Source: Rhea pennata (Eukaryota > Chordata > Aves > Rheiformes > Rheidae). From it: DNA of 64,000 bases. The stretch covers positions 20,050,412 to 20,114,411 of the forward strand of contig NC_084675.1 of assembly GCF_028389875.1 (NCBI RefSeq), in the 5' to 3' direction. The translations under genes were made by a program, and so were the position numbers. The notes beneath the pieces were generated by a model. The model did not search any database. It was not told where the DNA came from and was given only the letters and a program-made list of their open reading frames with translations. Positions 1 through 11,400 of this stretch are shown here, piece by piece (the first letter of the stretch is position 1; each line of letters starts with the position of its first letter).

Positions 1-3000
1 TAATATCTAGATTTGAATAAGGATTGCCACTCCTACACATTAAGCAAATGTGGCATTTCTCAATGCCTACACTGAAGAGAAAGAATAAGAAAACCTACTT
101 TTTCATGTATCATCTTCCTCAACACTCTCTTCCCTTAGGTGCTTGACTGCAGAGCAGCTCAGACTGCTTCTAACTTGCCACCTTTGCGTCATGAAGTAAC
201 TACAACATCCTTAATAGCAACCACTGTGCTGTGGGCACAAGCGTAGCGATGGGGACCAAGAAGTTTGACCCAGTCTGTCCTAAAAGGTGACAATTTTTGC
301 CCTTGCTTATAAGTGGAATCGTGCTGAATTTTTAATTCTCTCCTTATATAAATCCTTCCTGCCCACATGTTTCTATTTATTATTTATTTATTTGGGACTG
401 AGGGGGAGAGGAGTGTAAATGCACATCCATTTGAGCAGAGCATGTGAGATGCAGGCGTAATTTTGAATTAACTCCTGTTTGAGGTCTTTTAACAGTTTGA
501 TGAGGTTTGTAAAGATGTTGAAAGAGACCTGTTGATTACGTCTCTTTGTAATTACTAGTTGCAGCATCTGAATATGCAGTATGTATTTATTGAATTATGC
601 TCTGAATGTGAATAGTATACTGCTGCTTCTTAATTGCCTACTCAACAGGTGTCTGCCAATGGGGCTTTTCATCTCATCCCACTTCTTCAGGAAAAAATAA
701 ATACATTTTCTATTTTATTTAACAGTATGCTGACATTTTGCCAGCCAGAGCACATATCTGAGGAAATATTACTTCAATACCAGTATTGCTTACTAAAGTT
801 TAACGGGTGAAAAGAACCAGCAACAGCAGATATAAAATGACACAAAAGCAGATATTATGGATAATTTTAGTGCTTCATGAAGTGCCCATGGAGGTCACTA
901 CGACTTTCTGTAAATTTAAAGGAACTTTGTGTCAGGTATGTGCATTGTCTTGTTTTCTTTTCCCCAGAATAAGGTCAAATTTTCTGCCCGTGTAAAGTGA
1001 TGTAGCTTCACTGAAGTCTCTGGAAATGCACCAGTTTGTACTAGAAGAGAATGTGATCTATAGTACTTCTACAGAAAGACCAACAACCTCAAGAAAAATG
1101 TATCCATGTGAAGTTTCTTCATCCATCTCACAAAGAAATTTTACGCAGATCACACTCATTTATCCAACTATGCACACACACACTGGCCAGAAGTCTTAAG
1201 GTGACAAAACTCTTCTTTGTCTTATGGTGTACCCTTGGTTCCAGTCCATAAGAAATATCCTAAATATAGACAAAAAGATATTTATCATCTCTGCAGTCAT
1301 TCACCATAGTTTAAATGGAGCTTCAGCAAAGGGCATCTTAGGACGTGATTTAGAGATATTGGCAAACATGCTGATTTAATGCATTACCACATCCCATATG
1401 TGACTGCAGCAGTTTTATATCTTTGACAATAAAGACGACATACGGCCTAACTAAGTTTGCTTTAGAAGGGCTGTAGAACAGGCCAGATATATTGGAAATT
1501 CTGTGTTTTACAATGGTATTGTAGCATTTTTTTAATAGTAGCTGAAATTCATTTCCATCCTTCTGACTTAACAAAAGAAAAGGCAGCTCATACTCCCAAG
1601 CATAATTAAACTGGCATTCATCATTCAGCAATGAAGAGCACCATAGCACTGTGAAACAGAATCTCTTGTAGGGAAATTGAGACCTCTATTCCAACTTCCA
1701 GAAGGCTAGGACAATAGGAAGAAAATTAGTAAACAGTCATCCAGAAATGGGAAATAAGAACGTATTTCTCCTAAAGACTGAAGAAACAGTACCATAGCAA
1801 TGAAAATATTGAGGTATTTAAAAATACTTCAAGGATGTCCTGAATTTGGGGAAATGGGGATTTCATATACAGATGGATAAACTCCTTTTCTTTTGAGGAG
1901 CTAATCCAAACCCTGCTGAAATACATTCAAAGAACCTTAGTTCTGGGAATACTGAGTTTTGGTGATAGAGGTGATCTATTCCTACTAAAATAACCACAGC
2001 ATTATTCTTTCAACAGAATTATTGCAGGTAACTAAACCCTATCAGCTTTAGAGCCCAGAATAAGACATAGCTGAAAAGGGTTGATGCGCTTTCACAACCA
2101 CTGTCACCCCTGACAGGAGAAAAGGAGTTCTTCTTTGAGAAGAACTCTGGTTTTCCAGGCAAGCGTTCTTATTTAATGGCTCTACATTGCTGCAGTTTCG
2201 TGAAACCTGTCTCTGAAGTTTTGTAATGCCAAAGACATTGCTAATAAAAGCCATGTGTGCAGCATTGTCATTTGTGCTGCACCAAGTTTGCATGCATTAG
2301 CAAAGCAGGATTTTAGTCATTTATGTAAATGTATGATGTAGCACTTTATGACATATTAGTGAAATACTGATTGTTGTTGGAGATGTGTGTTCATGCATTC
2401 TGTGCTAATGGAATTTGTACCAAAGACAAAATTGGACCATGATGTCAATATACCTACATACAAACAAGGGTTATTTTGCAATGGCTCAGTCTCCACAATT
2501 ATTTTAAGTAGTTTTATGGGAATAAGAGCAGTAAGCAGTAAGCTGGTTAAGCTATCCTCTAACAACCAATGAAAACAATCCAGACTTTCTGTTTTAAATG
2601 CTTGCTTCGCCACATAAGCACTATCCAAGCAGCCTTTCTCAAATCTTTTGTATTGTCAAAGTATTTTGGCTCACAACGAATGCACAAAGAGCAGCTCTTG
2701 AGACACTGGCAAAAGCATCTGCTACGCAGCATGTTGCATCCAAAAGCCACCTGTGTGTTCACAGATAATGCTAGGCATTCACATGTCAAAATGGACCCTT
2801 TTGTGGGATTCTCTAAAGTTATATCTAAATAAATTTCTCCTGCCAAGTACATTTGATGGGGTTTCCAACCAAATGATTTTTCTGAGTCTCTATTAACTTG
2901 ACTGACTTGATGCATGTTTTAAACCTGACTATCTGCCTTGATTTGAATTGCTGTTATTTTTTCCCCTCTTGCTTCAGCCAGACTTTCTTATTTTGCCTAT

Positions 3001-5529
3001 TCCCTGCCACTGCACAGTCTGTACTTTCCAGTTCTCTTAGGTTCACTTGTGGACTAGTCCAGAATTCAAGGGGAAGGGAGTCTTTGCTGATGACGCTTCC
3101 ACAGTCTACACTTGCTCTTCAACATCTGCTCAGAAGCCAAAAGCAAGAGTGAAATAGCCAAGCATTTGTCAGGACAGCTGGAATTAGAGCCACCTTTCAC
3201 CAGATTTAATAACAGTTTTAGAGGAATTATGAAAATAAGACTTCTAAGAATCCTGTTCTTACGGCTGAATTCAGTAACTACCCTTAGGACCCAAACAAAT
3301 AATAACACTGATAAAAATATCCAAGACTGGAGCTGGCACGGGGCAAGAATTACAAAGCAGTACTGAGTAGAGCACAGTTTCACTGCCCTATGAAAGCATG
3401 AAAAATGCTTAGATTCTTGGATGCAACACAAGGGAAGCAATGCAGGTTGTTTTCGTACATGAAAATACTTATACAATAAACATATATAGACAAAGCCTTG
3501 TATTCTTGCAACATAATAGCCTCCTGCCCTCACAATTAAAGGAATCCTGGCTGATGAAGTTGGCAAAAGCGTACCCTGCTCCCCGCAGTGGTTCCTTTCA
3601 TGATAGTGCTAATGCACTGCTCAGAAATACATCTAGGCCTGAGATGCAGCATTCTTCCCATCAAAACTGTTAAAAATGCTCCTATGAAAAGTCCTAGTTT
3701 CAACAGCACTACATTTTTCCACTGAAAATTTCCCAATAGGTTATCCTTCTGAAGAAAACGAGGATAACAATGATATCAGAGACAAGTCAGTGGATGAGGT
3801 ATAGAAAGTGTCATCTACCTTGCAATTTAAGTTCTGTATCCTTTCTGAACAGGGCTTCAGGGCCTTATTTAAAGGTCTTTGCATTCAATAGAAAGACCAC
3901 AGTGATTTAACAAACTTTGAAAGTCTTTTTCTGGGTATAGATGTTGGGCTACAATCATCAAAGACTGAAGCCCTGTTTCCTTGCTAACGAGGTACAGCCT
4001 TGTGTCAAAGCTCCTTCATACTGCCAGCCAGCGTGCCCCAGCTCAGTGTAAAGGGCAATTTCCAAACAGAGCCATTTGGTTTCTGTGCTGACACTATTAA
4101 AAATGATGCCAATGGCAATAACACTTTTCATACAGTGGACACCTGTACACTTGGAATAGGATAGAGAACATCAGCTCATTTCATTTTGGCTTGCAAACGG
4201 TTGCAGGTGGCAAAGCTATTTGCTTGTTCACAACACAGAATCGACTTCAAGCAAGAAGGAAAAGGCTCTATTATCTCACAGCCCCCTCCTGTCCCTTCTA
4301 GATACGGTCCTCTAGACTTCAGTAAAACTCAGATGTAAAACAAAATATGCTCCTCAGGGAAAAAACAAAATACAGACAGACCGGATACCATTCTGTAAAC
4401 ATGCTCAGGCCACAGAAATCACAGAGCATTGCATGGTGTGGCATGACTGCCACTTTTCATGGCATAATTATGAGTTGCATAGCACTAAATTTAATAAGGC
4501 CACCTTTACAAAAGCATGGGCAGGATCTGAGTCCGGGTTCAGACTATTGTGTGAGTCCTCATGGATCAGTTAAAACCACTTATGTGTTGGATTTTTTCAT
4601 TATCAGCTTGTGTTATATCTCTTCAGAAACAACTGAGTGAACCCTCTGTATGGGGTGGGAGGATGCCAGCTGATGAGCAATGGCGCATGCTTTGGGGTTT
4701 TCAGAGACAGTAGGCAGAAGACCTGCAGAACAGCCAGGAACTTGTGGCTCACGCTAAGATTGCAAAAAGCAGATAAGCAGGCCCCAGAGAGAAAGGAAAA
4801 AAAATAATCTGGAGTCAGAGGGAACAGAATTTGCTGTAACTCGCTGTGTGAACCAAGACCTAGCCTGGAGGCAAGGTCTAATCTGCTTGGACACAACGGA
4901 CAGAGGAAACTTCCTATTTTCCCATCAATTTAAAAAGGAGACAAACTATGTTTAACTACATATAAGTTTGAGAAAGCAGTAATTTGTGAAGCACTATAGA
5001 TCTTCAGAAAAGAAAGGCTATGTCCTAAAGAGGAACAAAAACTAGCAAATGAAATTATCTGAGTGCTAGGACTAAAAACCAGCACAACATCATTGTAGAG
5101 TTATTTTCTGTGAATGCTCTAGTACAATGTTCAAAATACGGCAAGTGAAAATCAAAATGCCTTTGTCAGCCCAAACCAATTCCCTTTGCTTCATCTTACC
5201 CAACATTGTTGCAGCCACAACCAAATAGGCCTTTCAGTTTATGGGGTACAGAACAGAAAAGGTCAGGGAGGACTGAATATAGCAAAAACTCATTTTTGTC
5301 AACAAAGCAAGCAACTATGAACGGCCAGACTTCCACTAGAACAGACAGCTCAGCCTATCCACACTGACCTAACCTTGCCAGCGAAGCCGCAACGGTCAAA
5401 ACACATCCTTAATCCCCACGGTGCTGCAAACGGAAGAAAAGGGATTGAGAAAGCCTCTCTGCCGTAAGACCTGGGAGAGCAAAAGAAAGCAAAAAAGAGA
5501 GACAGAGTAAGTTCAGAAACTCCATTTTA
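1..5529. other. Intergenic, no gene seen
   Basis: AT-rich sequence with only short chance open frames, the longest 166 codons on the minus strand at 3066-3566 and without recognisable similarity. One inverted repeat at 2125-2147. No repeat family recognised. Confidence 0.6.
2125..2147. repeat. Perfect short inverted repeat
   Basis: GAGTTCTTC, 5-nt loop TTTGA, GAAGAACTC: a perfect 9-bp stem. Confidence 0.85.
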
Positions 5530-5790
5530 GCTCTGGCACGTACAGAGGCAGCTGCCCAGGAAGACTCAAGGGTGCAAAGGGACGGTGGCAGGCACAGAAA
5601 TCGAGCACACGCCGAGGGAATCGCCACTGTACTGTCACCCAGCAGGGACAGAGGTGGCTGCCTCCACCACAGCGCTAAAGCAGGATGCAGAGCTCCCTAC
5701 CCGCCCTGGACCCGCAGCCCTGCGTGCTGCCCTCCCAAAGCCCGGGAGAGGATCTCACCTCCGAAGTAAGATCCTGGAGTACAAATGCCC
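5530..5790. promoter_or_regulatory. GC-rich block, possible weak promoter or exon
   Basis: About 10 CpGs in 250 bp (GGGACGGTGG, ATCGAGCACACGCCGAGGG, CCCGGGAG). On the plus strand a donor-like GAA|GTAAGA occurs at 5765-5770. On the minus strand GAG|GTGAGA occurs near 5760-5755. The short open frames are not recognised. Function unknown. Confidence 0.3.
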
Positions 5791-6839
5791 CTCTGCAAAC
5801 AGGTCAGCCTGCAACGAACTGTAGGCTAGTTCTCACGAACAGTGTCCTCCTCCTGGATTTGCCTATGCCAAATAAAATGCTCTTTTTTGTAGTAAAGTTG
5901 CATGTCTTTAAAATATCCTGACTTACAAATAGGATGCATAATTTTTGTTTTCATTTCTGTCACATAATGAAGTCAAATTTTCTTAGAAGTATACTTCTAA
6001 TTAATAGAAAATTAAATAATTTTCTACATGCTGCTAAGAAATATGAAAAAACAATCTTTTTATTCCTATTATTATGTAATCTTAATTAATTACACTTTTA
6101 AAAATGACTCTTCTCCTACCTTACACAATGCAGAACTCCACTGTTTTATCTTGTTTTATCTAAATTAGCAGCATCCCCAAGCAGGTGTTACATTTGGAAG
6201 ACAACATACTGTAAGCAATTAGAGAATTGTATGTAAATACACAATTTGTCTAAGGAAAAGACAGCTCTTTGGTGTGATTAAGTATCATTTAAAAATTTCA
6301 CGTTAAAAAAAAAGGTAAACAGCTCCCAGATGGGATGATGCAGGGGTTGCAAGCGTGCTTCCCTGAAGGAGCAGCCAGAGGAACACATTGCATGTCTCTG
6401 TAGGACCAGCTCGTGAAAAGTCAGGCCTGAGCATCCCGCAGCATCTCATGATCTTCATTCCCGAGACTCTGCTCTTTGAGAAACTGGTGAAGAACATGTT
6501 TGCTTGTTCACTAGCTGCTCCGTAGTGAGCGTGAGCATTTGGGGCACACACGCATGGGCTTGTGTGTGAATACTCTTGCTGGCCTGGGCTGAAAGACACT
6601 GTGATAGGAGGGGACGAGCAGGCAGGGACACTACAAGCAAAGGTGGGCAGACTTGTTCTAAACTCTGGGTGAAAGTCCACAGGTGTTAAAACTGAGCCCA
6701 GGTAAGGACGTATTTTTTTCTAGGTAGATTTTACCTACAGCTTTGCCCTCTCATAGGATTATAAAAAAACCTACTCTGTAATACTCAGAGGGGACAGAGA
6801 GCCATAGCCTTTTGGGCAGCTGCAAATATATAATACCCA

Positions 6840-7000
6840 CCCACGGATTTATAGCTAAGCTCACAGACTCAGCATAATGCTCTGAGGAAATCTGCAAAGT
6901 ACTTTGGAATATCTCCTGCACTCTGCAGTACTCCTGCGAGACAGTAAGTGGAATTATCCTTATTTTACTGCTGGAGAAACTATGGGGGGAGAGAAAGAAA
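6840..7000 (-). mobile_element. MIR-like SINE relic
   Basis: The stretch GAGACAGTAAGTGGAATTAT, CCTTATTTTACTGCTGGAGA and AACTATGG resembles the reverse-complemented MIR 3' half (GAGGTAGGTA..TTATCCCCATTTTACAGATGAGGAAACTGAGG). Diverged but ordered over about 60 bp; outer limits uncertain. Confidence 0.5.
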
Positions 7001-9540
7001 GAGCAGTCCTTCTTCCTAACTTCGGGTATCTACTGCTTTCCATATTAAGGAAAACATCCACCCGATGGATCTGTCCTGTCAAATGAACACATTATAATGT
7101 GAAGCACGATGAAAAATGAATGATTTTTATTCCTACATCTGCCACCAAGTATTGTAATTTCACAGGCTCTGTGGAAACCAACCACTTAAATTAGACCCTT
7201 GAGGCCCCAAGTGGTTGAAATCACTTATCAAGAGTCCTACACCAAGACTGAGTAGTAGAAGCAGAATATTTTTTTCCATCTCAGTGTTTCCTGGCATTGC
7301 TCATTAGGCGCACTGGTGTCCTTGCAGCAATGTTCTTAATAGCAGAACTAGAGACTTCCTCAGGGCTGAGGTTTCCCTCTCTTGCATGTCAAAAGTCCGT
7401 TATCCTAGTGACTGCTACAGCTATCCTAGTGATTGCTGCAGCAAGCAGTGGTGACCACAGCACGACCATAGCAAAGTGTGACCATAGCCTGACCACCATC
7501 ACAGCAGCAGAACGTAGATTTGAATTAAAAGACCAATCAGCCTGCTCAACCTAAGCAAAAATTCTCCAAATCAGCTTAATTTATTTTCAGGGCATATGAA
7601 ATACACCAAATTTTTCCCTCTGTTTACCTTTCTTAGCTACAGTTTGCCTCTCTCATAGAACAGGAAAGAGCTGAAGTCCAAGCAGTGGAGTTTTCCTAGT
7701 GGGAAAAGCATGATATACGTTAGATTCATTTTGAATGTGACATGAGCATTCATAATCCTGAGTTAAATACCTGGGTTTTTTCTTCCACTCTCAGAGGCAG
7801 AGTAAATTACTTCCAGAGTTGTTCTGTACTACTGCGACTGAAGTGCCTTTGGCATCTGACCTCATCCATTTGAACTTAGCTTGGGTTTCTTTACTATATT
7901 GCACTTTGCAATGCAAATATATCCTGACTTGATTACATAGAGGCTGTTCAGCAAAGATATGCACTGACCCCTCTGACAACAAGAACTGCACTTCTTTACT
8001 GAAGGTAAAAATAAATCCATGAGTATTTCTTTGGCCACCTCATGAGGAAATAAAAATAACGCTGCAGTAACTTAGGAGCAAATTGGTGTACCTGTAAAAG
8101 TCTCAAACATTCACACCTTTTCCCTACAACCATCACATCAAGCTGGTTTCTACAACTAAGCTACAGCAGTGCTTTGAAGAGTGTATAGTAATGTCACGTC
8201 ATCTGTCTTTGCTAATCCAGTATTTGCACTTGCCATGCAAACAGGCACTGGAAACTAAGTCATATGCATGTCTGTCAAGAAATGAGGGAAGGTGGAAGTC
8301 TGAAGAACTAGCAACTGAACCTTGGCTGAAAAAGCTACTCCCTCCTATTATTTTGCAGCTTTGATTTTGCCTTGTCTTCACAGATTATAGTGTTCCACAT
8401 GACAAATATCATATAGCAAGTTAATATTTAAGAATTCAGCACCAAGAGGTAATTACTCAGCCAGCACAGCCTCACATTATTGATGCTTGGCTTCTTAAGA
8501 GACTTTTCAAGTGCCTATAAACTAAATTAAGATATTTAAAATATTACAGTATTATACATCATTAGTTCTCCTGATCTGCATATTTCAGCAATGGCTTATG
8601 TTAGGTAGCATGAAGAGCTGCTTCTTGCAAGTTATTTCTGAGAAAGGCTTGGACCCAGTTATCTGTCTGTGACTTCTGACGAGCAATGCCAAATGTGACT
8701 TGATGGGAAAGAAAGTATCCTCCATGTTGCTACAACTGGTTTTAAGTAAACGTAAAAAGTACATCCTTTATGTCCTCTATAGATGTAATTGAAGCGTAAA
8801 TCTTCAGATTTCTGCTTTCCATACAACCACAGTGGCCACTCCACCTCTCTCCAGCTCTTGGAATTTAGAAAAAGTCAGAGAAAATATGTGGGATTTGTTC
8901 TGTACACCTAAGTACAGAACACATTCCTGAGCTACGGCACCTTTAGCTTTGGCTTTAGTCAGTCAAAAACTGATTTGACGAATCGAATTACCTGAGGGAG
9001 TCTAGAGTTAACCGTGCTAGAACAGAATGAAACATTTACCCTGCATGAAACTCCAGCGGATACAGAATGCTGTAGCCTCTCAGCTCAGCAGTACTGTCTA
9101 GCACAAGGTATCAGGTTTGCTTTCCATTCCATTTACAGGATTAGAGAAATACAGGATTGGTAAAGGTTTGAGGACTTTGGTGAGTGAGACAGGAGTCTAG
9201 CTAGACTGGAGCTAACTGCAACACATTCAACAGGCTGTGTCCAGTTTAAAGGATGAGGGTCACAATTAACACTGGTGCTTGCCTGGCATAAAGAAAGCTT
9301 TTATAATAGGATAGAAGTCATCGCTGTAGGAAACTGAGCTTTCCTACGAGCCAAACCTAGATTTTGGAAAGCAGTCCTCCTTCCGTCTCCCTCCCAAAGA
9401 TCTAAAAAGCATCACACATTCCAAGTCATTCTAATCCAGTTAGTTTTGTCCTGGCTTTCTTCACCCAAAGCCTACAGAAAATGTAGTAACTATCCCTTCC
9501 TTATGAAGCGAAGTGAAGAAACAGCCCAGGAGAGAAGTTG
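7001..9540. other. Intergenic, no gene seen
   Basis: Only the 21-bp tandem duplication at 7401-7442 stands out. Confidence 0.6.
7401..7442 (+). repeat. 21-bp tandem duplication
   Basis: TATCCTAGTGACTGCTACAGC is followed at once by a second copy differing at two positions. Confidence 0.85.
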
Positions 9541-9960
9541 ATCATAGAATCATGGAGAAATTCTATGGAAGGGGCATCTACAGGTCATGTAATCCAACCT
9601 CCTGCTCAAAGCAGGGCTACCTCTGGAGTCATACGAGTTTGCTAAGGGCCTTGTCCCGCCACATTTTGAAAATTTCCAGGCTGGAGATTCCACAGACTCT
9701 CCTGGCCCCTTTCCTTAACTATCCTTACCAGGAAGATTTTTTTATTATATCCGATTGAAACTTTTCTTGCAAAAATTTGTGTTTGTTGCCTCTGTAGTGC
9801 CCTTCTGAGAAGAATCTGGCTCTGCCATCTCTACAACCTTGCTTTAGGTAGTGGAAGCCTGTAATTAGAGTTTCCTTACCCTTTTCTTCCCAGGCTTAAC
9901 AAACCCAGTTCTCTCACCCTCTCCTTACGTATCATATATTCCACTCCCCTTCTGAATTAT
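9541..9960 (-). mobile_element. CR1 LINE 3' fragment
   Basis: The plus strand begins ATCATAGAATCATGGAG and continues with CATGTAATCCAACCTCCTGC, TCAAAGCAGGGC, TTTTGAAAATTTCCAGG and AAGAATCTGGCTCTGCC. These are the reverse complement of the well-known bird CR1 3' UTR. The element's 3' end is at 9541 and it is 5'-truncated after about 420 bp, as is usual for CR1. Substitutions and small indels mark it as fairly old. Confidence 0.9.
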
Positions 9961-11083
9961 GTGCTTCTCCAAATGAATTAAGTGCCTCAGTTCATAAAAA
10001 TATTCTGGGAATCTACTTCCTTTGCTTGCACAGCAGCTGTTTGTGTATAATGGGACAGATGTATCACAAGTTTAAAAACAGAACCTTATAATGGCTCCAT
10101 CCAAAAATATCAGGGGACAATGCAAAGAAATGGTGTCACGTAAGGACATTTGGGGATACAGAACTGAAAAGTAGATCAAATACATAGGACTAATCTGTGA
10201 AGGACTTGCATTGTACAAGAGAATAACACCAGTTTTTGGAGAAGGCCACTGACAACGAGAACAATGTTTGGATCTGTCTGCACAGACCCGTCGTATGCTG
10301 AACAAAAACCACACAGACACTGGTCATAGTTAGTTGAATAACTAGAATCAGGATCCTGAGGGCATTATGAGAAGTGGTCTTGGGTTACAGCCAGGTAGAG
10401 CTAGAATCATATCTGGATCAATGCCACAAGGCAGGAGGACTGCACAAAAATAATTATACCAACAATATTTTGCACTGTTAAACAACAAAGGCATGATTTT
10501 GAGTGTATAATATCTATTGACTTGTAACTGATCCAAATGGATTTCATTCCTCATAAAGAGGGCTTGGAGAAGGCCCTGACAAATTGTCAGCTTTGCGTTG
10601 TACCTACATATGTTTCACAGCATACAAGGGTATAATCTTAAATTAATGCATTTTATAACTCGAGCAGAACTCATCTAGTTCTGTAGTGTAGAACTGAATG
10701 GCTGCACTTGGCAGGCATTTGTGAGCATTTAAGACCTCTCTTTATAGGCAAAATAACAAGACCCATCAATCCCATATTGTGCTCTTTGCAAAAAACAAAA
10801 CAACAAAAATTCTGAAATTGAAAACACCATTTGTGAGGTAACCTTGCATTAAACAAAAAGCTTTATCTGACCTTGTTAAATTTTATCTAAATAGACGTAC
10901 AACTAATAACTCAGGAGAACGCTCTATGTCAGCTATCAGTTCTCAGTCTATCAGCTTCCACAGTGCTCATTTATTCTGTATCCTGGGATTTAACAGTGAA
11001 AGTTTCCATGTTGTCATGGTAATTTCCTAATTGCATGTTATGATTGTGGGAAAAAATAATAACAAAAAAAATCCCACCTATAC

Positions 11084-11400
11084 TTGGCACCAGTGCACAA
11101 ACGAAAAGGTGAGGACACACGCATCCCTTTCGTGTTAAAAGGCTTGCATGAGACAAGCTGCAGGCTAGCCGGGGAGCGATGGAAGTGCCGCAGAGGGTAT
11201 CACCGAACCGTCCACGGCGCGAGCGGTCCTGGGTGCGCGGCGGCCCCGAGCGCCTCCCCAGCCCCTGCCCTGCGCGCAGCCTCCCGCAGCGCGAAGCCCG
11301 ACCGCTTACACCCAGCTCTTCCGTGCTCTGCTCCCCAGTGCTACCAGTGAATCTGAAACCGCTGGTGTTAGCTGCCGTCTACCTAGGGAAACAGTAAGCA
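11084..11400 (+). promoter_or_regulatory. Orphan CpG island, possible noncoding first exon
   Basis: About 20 CpGs fall in roughly 140 bp (11180-11320), with runs such as GCGCGGCGGCCCCGAGCGCC, inside an otherwise AT-rich intergenic region. A consensus-like donor (ACA|GTAAGC) follows at about 11391-11396 on the plus strand. Two overlapping short open frames (88 and 72 codons) are Arg/Pro/Ser-rich, as any GC-rich DNA would give, and match no known protein. Best read as an unmethylated promoter or enhancer of an unannotated transcript. Confidence 0.5.

Noticed and set aside
3066-3566. 166-codon minus-strand open frame
   Set aside because: No recognisable motif, odd Cys/Leu-rich composition, overlapping plus-strand frames and no splice or promoter context; its length is within chance for 64 kb of AT-rich DNA.
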